A stretch of DNA of 64,000 nt, from contig CP060237.1 in assembly GCA_023898745.1 (NCBI GenBank), positions 1 to 64,000 of the forward strand. Direction: 5' to 3'. The notes under the pieces were generated by a model, which had not been told where the DNA came from, made no database searches, and saw only the letters and a program-made list of their open reading frames with translations. This DNA comes from Alphaproteobacteria bacterium (lineage in GTDB: Bacteria > Pseudomonadota > Alphaproteobacteria > G02398745 > G023898745). Made by a program: the position numbers and the translations under genes. Positions 1-7,874 of this stretch are shown piece after piece (the first letter of the stretch is position 1; the number at the start of each line of letters is the position of its first letter).

Positions 1-2
1 TC

Positions 3-1547
3 AATCAACCGAACATAACGCAAACAATTGATAAATTATTTTATCAAGATATTAAAGGGTACACACAAATTGCTGAAGGATTTTTAAAATCAGTTGAAAA
101 AAACAGCTCGGATGAAACAGCAGCGTTAGATATTCAATCATTTATGTGCAAAGACTCAGAGGATCCATTTAGATTTGTCAGAATGCTTGAGCGCATTTCT
201 GGAGCAAGTCTTGCCTTAGATAAATTTAACACATGGTTTGCAGACTCATTGCAGGCACGAGAAGAGCTCATAGAAAAAATGTGCTCTATGGGCGATCAGC
301 TCGAAACATTTATTTCAAATTTTGCTGAAGACTCTCAAGTTGGTGATATTTTTCAAAGCCTAAAAACCATCAAAGGTAAAAGCTCAAAATTACATGATGG
401 TTTATTAACACTTTTTTCTCGCATTCCAACTGATGAATTTCAGGAGCTACAACCCCTTATCGAAGAGCGCGCAAAAAAAACTATTATGCATACAGACGTT
501 CTACATGCCGTTAATTCAACTGAGATTGACTACGAGCGTGCAAAGCTTTTTCTTACAAGCTTGAGTCCAAATTTAATTGATGCTTTGCATGAAGCATTTG
601 AAGGAGAAGATGATCTTGACCAGACGCTTAAATTTATCACCAATATTCTCAATAAAGAGTTTGTAATCGAGGCATTGAATACTCTGACAACATTCGAAGC
701 AAAGCTTTTAATTAGAACATTTGCAAAAAATGATATTTTTATGAATCATGCCTTGCAAACCATCAATGAATTTGGTTTTGAAGGCAGCATCAACAAAGTA
801 AAAACTTTGATAAAAGCCTTCATCTTTATAGAACCAAAACCTGTTAATCAAAAGAAAGGGGTTGATCCCCTTCCAATCAAGACATGTGAAGAGTTTGTTC
901 ATATAAGTGCAGATATCACCGATAAAGCAATCTGGGATGCATTAGCAGAACCAAAAAGCATCTTAGCAATTGAAAAAATACTCACAACACAACAAAATAA
1001 AAAAATTGCAAAAACTTTACTAAAAGATCAATCCTTTCTATTTGTATTAGGACTGACAACAAGAAAAGAAGAGCTATTAAAGTACCTAGCGCATGTTTAT
1101 CAAGATGAGGAAAATTTTGATTTACATCCAATTTATATAGCGCATCTTGTTTTGTTTGATGACATAGGAATACAGCTAGAAGAAATTTTTAGATATATTA
1201 ATGAAGATCTAATGTTGCAAACAACCTTAGGTCAGTTTATTGACCCACGTTTTGACCCTGCTTCAAAGCTGCTCACTTGCGCAATTAAAACACTTTATAA
1301 TAAGGGATATAAAGATTTAGAAATTCTCTTAAAAATACTCAACCAAAATACAGGGATGAAAGATGCATTGTGTCGTTTATGTTATTGGAAAAAAAATAGC
1401 GCCAGCAGTTTATTAAGTCTTCTAAAATGGATTAAGGTAAAATTTATCGTTGGAAATGATAAATTTAGATTCCCCAAGGAAGAAAACATTGTTATTCAAG
1501 ATGATTATCTAGCACAGTGGCTTGATATTGCTAAAAAAGCGTATTAA
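3..1547 (+). CDS. Hypothetical protein, 5'-truncated by window edge
   Basis: The reading frame is open from the first bases of the window through an in-frame ATG at 144 to the TAA ending at 1547, so at least 514 codons are present and the true start lies outside. I do not recognise a family. The visible protein is soluble, mostly helical and rich in Leu, Glu and Lys, with no signal peptide, membrane segment or obvious repeat in the visible part. It is convergent with the TamA-like gene and the two stop codons overlap by 4 bp. Base composition looks like that of its neighbours. It could be an effector-like or lineage-specific protein, but nothing in the sequence proves that. Confidence 0.75.
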   Translation, partial: NQPNITQTIDKLFYQDIKGYTQIAEGFLKSVEKNSSDETAALDIQSFMCKDSEDPFRFVRMLERISGASLALDKFNTWFADSLQAREELIEKMCSMGDQLETFISNFAEDSQVGDIFQSLKTIKGKSSKLHDGLLTLFSRIPTDEFQELQPLIEERAKKTIMHTDVLHAVNSTEIDYERAKLFLTSLSPNLIDALHEAFEGEDDLDQTLKFITNILNKEFVIEALNTLTTFEAKLLIRTFAKNDIFMNHALQTINEFGFEGSINKVKTLIKAFIFIEPKPVNQKKGVDPLPIKTCEEFVHISADITDKAIWDALAEPKSILAIEKILTTQQNKKIAKTLLKDQSFLFVLGLTTRKEELLKYLAHVYQDEENFDLHPIYIAHLVLFDDIGIQLEEIFRYINEDLMLQTTLGQFIDPRFDPASKLLTCAIKTLYNKGYKDLEILLKILNQNTGMKDALCRLCYWKKNSASSLLSLLKWIKVKFIVGNDKFRFPKEENIVIQDDYLAQWLDIAKKAY

Positions 1548-3367
1548 ATCTGACCAATATTAACGTAAATCTGCAAGCGAGAATCTTCAACCTTTTCCCC
1601 TTTTGCGCTCAAAAACTCTCGCCTTTCCCAAGGAAATGCCATACCTATTTGAACAGGAACAATTTTCGAATAATATACAAAAGAAATACCTGAGCCATTA
1701 AAAAACTTTCTGTCTTTCGTATCCCATAAATCTACACCTGAAACAAAGCCTATCCCATGGTGCAAATTTATACCCCACTCTTGATATTTAAAACGCAGTT
1801 CTGGTAACCACATCCCAAAAGAAATTCCGCCATATGGCTTACCTCGCATATCAATGGCGCCTACGCTTTTTTGCGCGTAAGCACGCAAGGTTCTAACACC
1901 ACCTAGATAAAAACGCCTATGCGGCATAATTTCATCACGCACAGCGCCGAAAATATTACCTAGCCCGAATTGATTGTGAAAAACCACGCGTTTGTCTTGC
2001 TGTTTATAAAGCGACATTAAATGCGTTAGGGTCATCTGCGCAGACAAAAAAGCATTGTCCATAATTTTCTCACTCTTGCCTTTTAATAGGAAAGTGGGTT
2101 CAAAAAACAGTTGAGCTTTGAAGCCTTTTGTAGGGTCAAGTAAATCATCTGTCTTATCCCAAACTAACTCCATCGGAAATGTCATAAGCGTAGCATCAAA
2201 TTTTTCCAGATCGTTCGTAAACTTCCCATTATCAAAAGACGTCGCAATCTCTTTTTCAGTCTTTGCTATTTCAAATAATAACTGCAGCTCATAACTTAAA
2301 AAATCCGTAATATTCTTTACAAAACCTCCACTGAAAATATATCTAGAGCCCTTGTAGGCGGTCAAATCCTCATCTGTATAACTTAACTCTCCAATCAAAC
2401 TTAAAGAGGGGATATGAAACGCATGCGGAATTTTTGTCTTGGCTTGCAAGGATTTGAATTTCGGAATTTCTTTCGTCACATCGTAAGTCAGATCACCTCC
2501 TAAATTTAAAGCCTCCCCTCGACCGAACAAATTTTTATGCTTCCACGACAATCTTCCTAACAATTCACCATAAGATCCGTCCCCTACATTTTTTTGCCAA
2601 CCAACTTCGCCCACAAAAACTTTACGCGGCGCTTCATGCACTTTAAGATATGTCAGCAAGTCCTCACCTTGATTGAGCTCATTTTTAATACTCACATAGC
2701 TCACTAAATCAGAATTTATTAATTTCCTTTTTGTTTGTTCTGTAAGTCTATTTTGATAAAGATCACCTTTTTCCCATGAAAAATAACCTCGCACAAAATC
2801 TTCTTTTAAGTATTTTAAATTTTGAACTTTTACAGAGTGAAAATATTTTTTGATACTTTTATCTACATGTATATAGATATCAACAGTTTTTTCTTCAAAG
2901 TTTAGAGAAAGCTTTGGCCGAAAAGAGACAGCAAAAGGATATCCGTGGTTCTTAAAATACTCTTCAAGCACCTCTATGCTTTTTAATAAATCATTTTCAG
3001 AGAAATAGTTATTTTCCTTGGTGTAAATTCGCTTTTGAACTTTAACCTCCTCCTCTTGAGTTAACCCGGAGAAATAAACATGTCTGATTTTGAACCTTTG
3101 ATTAAATTTCAGATAGATACTTAAACTGAAAAAATCTTTAGTTTTGCTAGAAATAGCATGCTGGATTGTAGCATCAAAGTAACCATAAGCTGCCAAAATT
3201 TTCTTTAAAATGTCTTTATCTTTTTCGAAGCGATTTTTTAAAGATGTAGCAGAGGAAACTTTGTTGCTTTTAAAAAGCTCAGAATAATGCTGATACCTTT
3301 CCAAAACTTCAGAACCAGGAGAAATATCCGTATCAAGTTGAATTTGGTAAAAAAAAGACGATATCAC
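1544..3367 (-). CDS. tamA: TamA/BamA-family outer-membrane protein (Omp85 superfamily)
   Basis: This 607-aa Omp85 protein probably works with a TamB-like partner in inserting or transporting molecules at the outer membrane. Residues about 10-255 look like three POTRA modules (for example FKIRHVYFSG near 92 and a repeat near 177). Residues about 256-607 form the 16-strand barrel. The family loop-6 signature is visible as FYLGGVRTLRAYAQKS, with the key Arg retained. The only start after the upstream in-frame stop is GTG at 3367, and the resulting N-terminus is not a convincing signal peptide. The C-terminus ends in Ile rather than the usual Phe/Trp. hfq lies 15 bp upstream in the same direction, so the two may be cotranscribed. 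Assignment to TamA rather than a second BamA rests on length and the loop motif. Confidence 0.8.
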   Translation of the reverse strand: MISSFFYQIQLDTDISPGSEVLERYQHYSELFKSNKVSSATSLKNRFEKDKDILKKILAAYGYFDATIQHAISSKTKDFFSLSIYLKFNQRFKIRHVYFSGLTQEEEVKVQKRIYTKENNYFSENDLLKSIEVLEEYFKNHGYPFAVSFRPKLSLNFEEKTVDIYIHVDKSIKKYFHSVKVQNLKYLKEDFVRGYFSWEKGDLYQNRLTEQTKRKLINSDLVSYVSIKNELNQGEDLLTYLKVHEAPRKVFVGEVGWQKNVGDGSYGELLGRLSWKHKNLFGRGEALNLGGDLTYDVTKEIPKFKSLQAKTKIPHAFHIPSLSLIGELSYTDEDLTAYKGSRYIFSGGFVKNITDFLSYELQLLFEIAKTEKEIATSFDNGKFTNDLEKFDATLMTFPMELVWDKTDDLLDPTKGFKAQLFFEPTFLLKGKSEKIMDNAFLSAQMTLTHLMSLYKQQDKRVVFHNQFGLGNIFGAVRDEIMPHRRFYLGGVRTLRAYAQKSVGAIDMRGKPYGGISFGMWLPELRFKYQEWGINLHHGIGFVSGVDLWDTKDRKFFNGSGISFVYYSKIVPVQIGMAFPWERREFLSAKGEKVEDSRLQIYVNIGQI

Positions 3368-3382
3368 ACTAAATTAATGTTA

Positions 3383-3625
3383 TTAAACGCGCTCTACGTA
3401 TGGCATCATAGTTGAAATTGCATTCTTATAAATTAACTGAACACTATCATCTCGTGACAATAAAAGAGAAACATCGTCATATTCTGCCACATTCCCCTTA
3501 AGTTTAACTCCGTTAATCAAGAAAACTGTCACACACTTATCTTTCATAGAAAGCAAAAAGCTATCCTGACAGCTCAAATCTACCCTTAAACCCTCTTTCT
3601 TTATTGCTTGTGGTTGTGAAGTCAT
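3383..3625 (-). CDS. hfq: RNA chaperone Hfq (variant Sm2 motif)
   Basis: An 80-aa Sm-like protein that as a hexamer pairs small RNAs with mRNAs. The Sm1 region (QDSFL at 20-24, then VTVFLINGVKLKG at 32-44) matches Hfq, including the Gln-Asp pair that contacts uridines on the proximal face. The Sm2 block reads LIYKNAIST (65-73), where almost all Hfq proteins have YKHAIST; the proximal-pore His is Asn here (codon 3422-3424). There is an 11-residue N-terminal extension and almost no C-terminal tail. The gene lies just upstream of the TamA-like gene. Confidence 0.9.
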   Translation of the reverse strand: MTSQPQAIKKEGLRVDLSCQDSFLLSMKDKCVTVFLINGVKLKGNVAEYDDVSLLLSRDDSVQLIYKNAISTMMPYVERV

Positions 3626-3723
3626 AGTCTTTCGTATTTTTTCTATCTACCTTAGATGTAGCAGAGTTTAAAATATAAGATCAAGACTTTGGAAAATAAA
3701 CTCTAAAAAAGTTATTTATATCA

Positions 3724-4155
3724 CTAGAAGCTCAAACTTATTCTATATACTTCCATCTGATTGAAACGCTCGTCATCTTTTGCAAGTAAAACAGTGTAAG
3801 GCTGCAGCTCATTCGAGAGTTTCCTCTCTGTAAGCTTAAAATGATCAAATGGCTTTTTAGGAAAAGAAAAATGCTTTTCTATCTCTATAAATCTTTCTCG
3901 CTGCTCACATACAGAAGACGACAGCGCACTCAAAAAATTTTTATCTGATGGATCATCTTTATAAGCATCATTTAAAATTTCAAACACTTGCGCCTCATTT
4001 AAGAACTCATCTTTATATGGAATATTTCTCATAACAAGAAAGCATTTTACAGCATAATAAGTTTTTAAATCCTTCGGTAAGAATATCATATTTTTACCGT
4101 AATCAAACCCCTCGAGATAGTCATAAAAAGCTTTTAACTGACGTTGCGGTTGCAA
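3724..4155 (-). CDS. Hypothetical protein, 143 aa
   Basis: No recognised family. The protein is soluble and charged, with a Tyr/Phe-rich N-terminal half and no signal peptide or membrane segment. The longest frame begins with a TTG at 4155 directly after an in-frame stop. The first ATG is codon 23 (4089), which would give a 121-aa protein, so the start is uncertain. It lies between hfq and yqgE, on the hfq strand, about 100 bp upstream of hfq. Confidence 0.55.
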   Translation of the reverse strand: MQPQRQLKAFYDYLEGFDYGKNMIFLPKDLKTYYAVKCFLVMRNIPYKDEFLNEAQVFEILNDAYKDDPSDKNFLSALSSSVCEQRERFIEIEKHFSFPKKPFDHFKLTERKLSNELQPYTVLLAKDDERFNQMEVYRISLSF

Positions 4156-4217
4156 TTAACGTTTTCTTCAATTTTCTTTTTTATATTACCATAACCTGAT
4201 ACAAGAACTTGATAGAA

Positions 4218-4760
4218 ATGCTGGCTATTAACAATAAAATCCTTATTTCCACACCGCGTTACTCTCAAAAACAAAACTTTGTTATTTTGATTCACAAACA
4301 TGATTCATTTGGTTCATTGGGGTTAAGTTTAAACTGCACACTTCCGCATGATTTCTTGCTTAACTTGGTGGATTCTCTTGATATTCCTTATTTTGACCCA
4401 AATCTTAACACTCAAGCCCATTACGGTGGTACGCATGATTTAAATCAAGGCACAATACTACATAGTAGCGACTATAAGACACCCTCATCCATCCAAATCT
4501 CTCAAGATTTGCATCTCACAAATAGCCTCTCACTTTTGAGAAAAATCGCCAAAAATGAAGGACCAAAAAAATCTATGATTATACTGGGTCACACAAAATT
4601 TGATGCAGGGCAAATTGAAGATGAGTTATATGAAAACAAATGGCTCGTGATGGAGCCAAGTGCCGAACTTGTATTCACCGATAAAATATGGGATAGTGCG
4701 TTGAGTTTGAAGGGCTTAAAACCTGAAAGTCAGATTCATAATTTTACGGGACATGCGTAA
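4218..4760 (+). CDS. yqgE: YqgE/AlgH family protein (DUF179)
   Basis: A 180-aa protein of the widespread YqgE/AlgH family, whose molecular role is not settled. Typical family features are visible: an N-terminal segment reading KILISTP, a middle stretch with GGTHDLNQGTILH, the block ILGHTKFDAGQIEDEL (family usually LGYAGWxAGQLExEL), the following WLV, and the C-terminal GHA. A TTG three codons upstream (4209) is possible, but ATG 4218 is the conventional start. It is convergent with alaS, with one base between the stop codons. Confidence 0.85.
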   Translation: MLAINNKILISTPRYSQKQNFVILIHKHDSFGSLGLSLNCTLPHDFLLNLVDSLDIPYFDPNLNTQAHYGGTHDLNQGTILHSSDYKTPSSIQISQDLHLTNSLSLLRKIAKNEGPKKSMIILGHTKFDAGQIEDELYENKWLVMEPSAELVFTDKIWDSALSLKGLKPESQIHNFTGHA

Positions 4761-4761
4761 A

Positions 4762-7215
4762 CTATAAAGTTGCTCTTATCAGTTTCGCATTCTCAAGATT
4801 TACGCCCCCTACTTGGGCTATATCTTTATTTCCGCCACCGCTTCCATCTAGGAGCTTTGCCAGCTTTTGAGCCAAATCATTTGCATTTTCATCAAGATTC
4901 TTCACACCAACGACACACCCAACTTTTCCGTCTATAATCGTTGAACACGCCACAACTCCTGATTTGATTTTCTGCATATTGTTTGTTGCAGCAGCGCGCA
5001 AATCTTTTAAGGCTATACCGTCAACATGCACATAATAAACCATCCGGCCATTTTGCATAAATCCTTCCTCAATATCTAGCAATTTCACATTCAACTGAGA
5101 AATGGTTTTTTCAGATTGTTTGCTTAGAGCAATATGCTCCTTATTTTTCTGATCAATTGTTTCTAAGAGTTGATCATAAGCTAACAATACATCCTGTCCT
5201 GTAATCGCTTCCATTCTGCGAATACCACTACCAATACTTGACTCAGACACAATTTTCAACACACCGATTTGTCCTGTATTCTTAACGTGCGTTCCGCCAC
5301 AAAACTCCATGGAAGGCCCCATGGAAACCACACGAACGATATCACCATATTTTTCTTCGAAAAATGCAATTGCGCCTTTTTCTTTTGCTTCATCCTGAGT
5401 CAAAAATTCAACCTGGGCAGAATCTGCTCTTTGAATAAGTTGGTTTGCAAGCGTTTCCACAGCCTGCACTTCCTTCTTTGACAACCCTTTTGGATGACTA
5501 AAATCAAAGCGCAGACGATCCGAGGCAACAAGAGAACCTTTTTGCATCACGTGCTCGCCTAGAACTTGCCTCAAGGCATAGTGCAATAAATGCGTTGCAG
5601 AGTGATTATTGGCTAACTTTTGACGTCTTACGGTATCAATTTTTAATGCAACTGTATCGCCTTTTTGAAATGCGCCTTTTTTGAACTGACCTTTATGCAA
5701 ATGCAATCCAGCAACTTTTACAGTATCACTCACCTCAAACACAGCTTGATCGTTTTCAATTATCCCATGATCACCTAACTGACCACCCGCTTCCGCATAA
5801 AATGGGGTTTGATTTGTAATTACATAATCATCTTTAATTTCCAATACCACACCTTCACAAATATGGTGATCAAACCCAACAAACTCTGTTTTTCCAATCT
5901 CTTCAGCCAGCTCAAACCACACTTTTTGACGATAATGCTCTTTATCTCCTGTCCAAGCGGCCCTGGATCTCAATTTCTGCTCTTGCATATGGTGCTCATA
6001 CCCTTTAGTATCAACTATTTGATCAGAGCTTTTTAAGATATCTTGCGTCAGATCCAACGGAAATCCATAGGTGTCATACAGTTTAAACGCCACTTCTCCC
6101 GATAATACTTTTCCTTTTTGTCTCTCTGCTTCAAGAATTGCTAAACCTTTTTCTAACGTCGTATAAAAACGCTCTTCCTCAAGCTTAATAATACCCTCAA
6201 TAACCGCCTGTTTTTCGACAAGCTCAGGATATGCAACCTTCATTGTTTCTACAACAGGCTTAACTAACCTATGAAACATGGGTTCTTTTGCGCCCATTTG
6301 ATATAAATAGCGTATTGCACGACGCATAATACGTCTTAATACATAACCACGCCCTTCATTGGCTGGCATAACACCATCACAAATCAAAAATGTCGCCGCT
6401 CTTATATGATCTGCAGCAACACGATGCCCAAAAACATAATCACTTTTTACAAGATCGTTTGAGGTACGGATAATATCTTGGAATAAACTCGTATCATAGT
6501 TATTGCACTTACCTTCAACAACAGATGTCACGCGCTCTAACCCCATACCCGCATCAATAGATGGTTTGGGCAGTAATATACGTCCTTCTTCTGTCTGCTC
6601 ATATTGCATAAACACAACATTCCAAATTTCCGTAAAACGATCACCGTCTTCATCTTTTGATCCTGGAGGGCCGCCTGGGATAGATTCACCATAGTCATAA
6701 AAAATTTCTGTGCATGGGCCGCATGGCCCTAGATCACCCATACTCCAGAAATTGTCGTTAGTTGAGATTCTGATAATCCTATCGTCTGAAAATCCACCAA
6801 TTTTTTTCCATAACTGATATGCTTCCTCATCTTCTGCATAAACCGTTATAATAAGCCTGTCTTTAGGTAATTCTAAATTTTTTGTTACAAATTCATATGC
6901 GTATGAAATTGCTTCTTCTTTAAAATAATCACCAAATGAAAAATTTCCCAACATTTCAAAGAAAGTATGATGTCTTGCCGTATGACCTACATTTTCAAGA
7001 TCGTTATGCTTCCCGCCTGCGCGCAAACATTTTTGAGAAGTGGTAACACGACTATATTGAGTTTCTTCACGCCCCATAAAAATATCTTTGAATTGAACCA
7101 TTCCTGCGTTGGTGAATAATAAGGTTGGATCATTGACTGGTATCAAACGACTTGAAGGTAGGATTTTATGCCCCTTAAATTTAAAAAAATCCAAAAATTC
7201 TTCTCTAACACTCAT
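4762..7215 (-). CDS. alaS: Alanine--tRNA ligase
   Basis: An 817-aa class II synthetase that charges tRNA-Ala and edits mischarged Ser/Gly. The N-terminus has the family start (RxxFLxFF, then the FTNAGMVQFKD block). The editing-domain zinc site is complete: HSATHLLH near 565 and CGGTHV near 668. The C-Ala region carries SGGGNKDIAQVGG, corresponding to the glycine-rich motif. The length is about 60 residues below many bacterial AlaRS. It lies 11 bp downstream of the CCA-enzyme gene, on the same strand, so it may be the last gene of the bamA run. Confidence 0.97.
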   Translation of the reverse strand: MSVREEFLDFFKFKGHKILPSSRLIPVNDPTLLFTNAGMVQFKDIFMGREETQYSRVTTSQKCLRAGGKHNDLENVGHTARHHTFFEMLGNFSFGDYFKEEAISYAYEFVTKNLELPKDRLIITVYAEDEEAYQLWKKIGGFSDDRIIRISTNDNFWSMGDLGPCGPCTEIFYDYGESIPGGPPGSKDEDGDRFTEIWNVVFMQYEQTEEGRILLPKPSIDAGMGLERVTSVVEGKCNNYDTSLFQDIIRTSNDLVKSDYVFGHRVAADHIRAATFLICDGVMPANEGRGYVLRRIMRRAIRYLYQMGAKEPMFHRLVKPVVETMKVAYPELVEKQAVIEGIIKLEEERFYTTLEKGLAILEAERQKGKVLSGEVAFKLYDTYGFPLDLTQDILKSSDQIVDTKGYEHHMQEQKLRSRAAWTGDKEHYRQKVWFELAEEIGKTEFVGFDHHICEGVVLEIKDDYVITNQTPFYAEAGGQLGDHGIIENDQAVFEVSDTVKVAGLHLHKGQFKKGAFQKGDTVALKIDTVRRQKLANNHSATHLLHYALRQVLGEHVMQKGSLVASDRLRFDFSHPKGLSKKEVQAVETLANQLIQRADSAQVEFLTQDEAKEKGAIAFFEEKYGDIVRVVSMGPSMEFCGGTHVKNTGQIGVLKIVSESSIGSGIRRMEAITGQDVLLAYDQLLETIDQKNKEHIALSKQSEKTISQLNVKLLDIEEGFMQNGRMVYYVHVDGIALKDLRAAATNNMQKIKSGVVACSTIIDGKVGCVVGVKNLDENANDLAQKLAKLLDGSGGGNKDIAQVGGVNLENAKLIRATL

Positions 7216-7226
7216 GATAAACCTTT

Positions 7227-7874
7227 CTAACGGTCTTTTTGTTTTACATTGTAGAACTTTTCTATCATATCAAGAAATGTGTGACTTGGTTTCAATTTAA
7301 GTAAGCGTATATATTCCTCTTTAATACGTTCTTTTGAAACTGTTTCAATAGGATAATATTTTTCGCAAATCCTGACTATATCATCTGCAGGCATAACCTC
7401 CAACAATGCGCAAAAGCGAAAATATCTCAGCATACGTAGCTGATCCTCTTTGATCCGCTTCTCAGGCTCTCCAATAAATTGAACTTTTTTATCTTTTAGA
7501 TCTTGGATCCCACCCACAGGATCACAAAATTCACCATTGAATTTCATATAGATCGCATTAATAGTAAAATCCCGCCTTAAAGCATCTTCTTCTATTGTAT
7601 GAACGGGTTGAATTTTTGCCTGCCGACCATCGCACATAATATCTTTACGCATCCGAGAAATAGAATACTTTCTACCTTCATAGCTAAATGAGCAATTTTC
7701 GTATTTTGTCATTATGTAAGGGTTATATTTTTTTACAAAAGGTAAGAAATCCTTTAATGAGGCATCTACAGCAATATCAATGTCTAAGCTTTCATACCCA
7801 CGAATTAAATCTCTAACATAACCGCCAACATAATACGCTTCAAATGTTTCGAAAAGTTTTTCTAGGAAGTGCAT
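7227..7874 (-). CDS. cca: CCA tRNA nucleotidyltransferase/poly(A) polymerase family, head-and-neck only
   Basis: A class II nucleotidyltransferase that adds or repairs the 3' CCA of tRNAs. Motifs visible in order: GGYVRD with DIDIA (motif A, metal Asps), ALRRDFTINAI (motif B), the LRMLRYFRFCA block (motif D, base recognition) and ERIKEEYIRLLK (motif E). The protein then stops at 215 aa, whereas most alphaproteobacterial members are near 400 aa, so the body and tail domains are missing. ATG 7874 overlaps the bamA stop (TGATG), implying translational coupling; a GTG one codon earlier is less likely. CCA addition rather than poly(A) synthesis is inferred. Confidence 0.85.
   Translation of the reverse strand: MHFLEKLFETFEAYYVGGYVRDLIRGYESLDIDIAVDASLKDFLPFVKKYNPYIMTKYENCSFSYEGRKYSISRMRKDIMCDGRQAKIQPVHTIEEDALRRDFTINAIYMKFNGEFCDPVGGIQDLKDKKVQFIGEPEKRIKEDQLRMLRYFRFCALLEVMPADDIVRICEKYYPIETVSKERIKEEYIRLLKLKPSHTFLDMIEKFYNVKQKDR

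Noticed and set aside
7109..7300. Plus-strand ORF over the alaS start
   Set aside because: Lies opposite well-supported genes, with no family or promoter; an antisense shadow.
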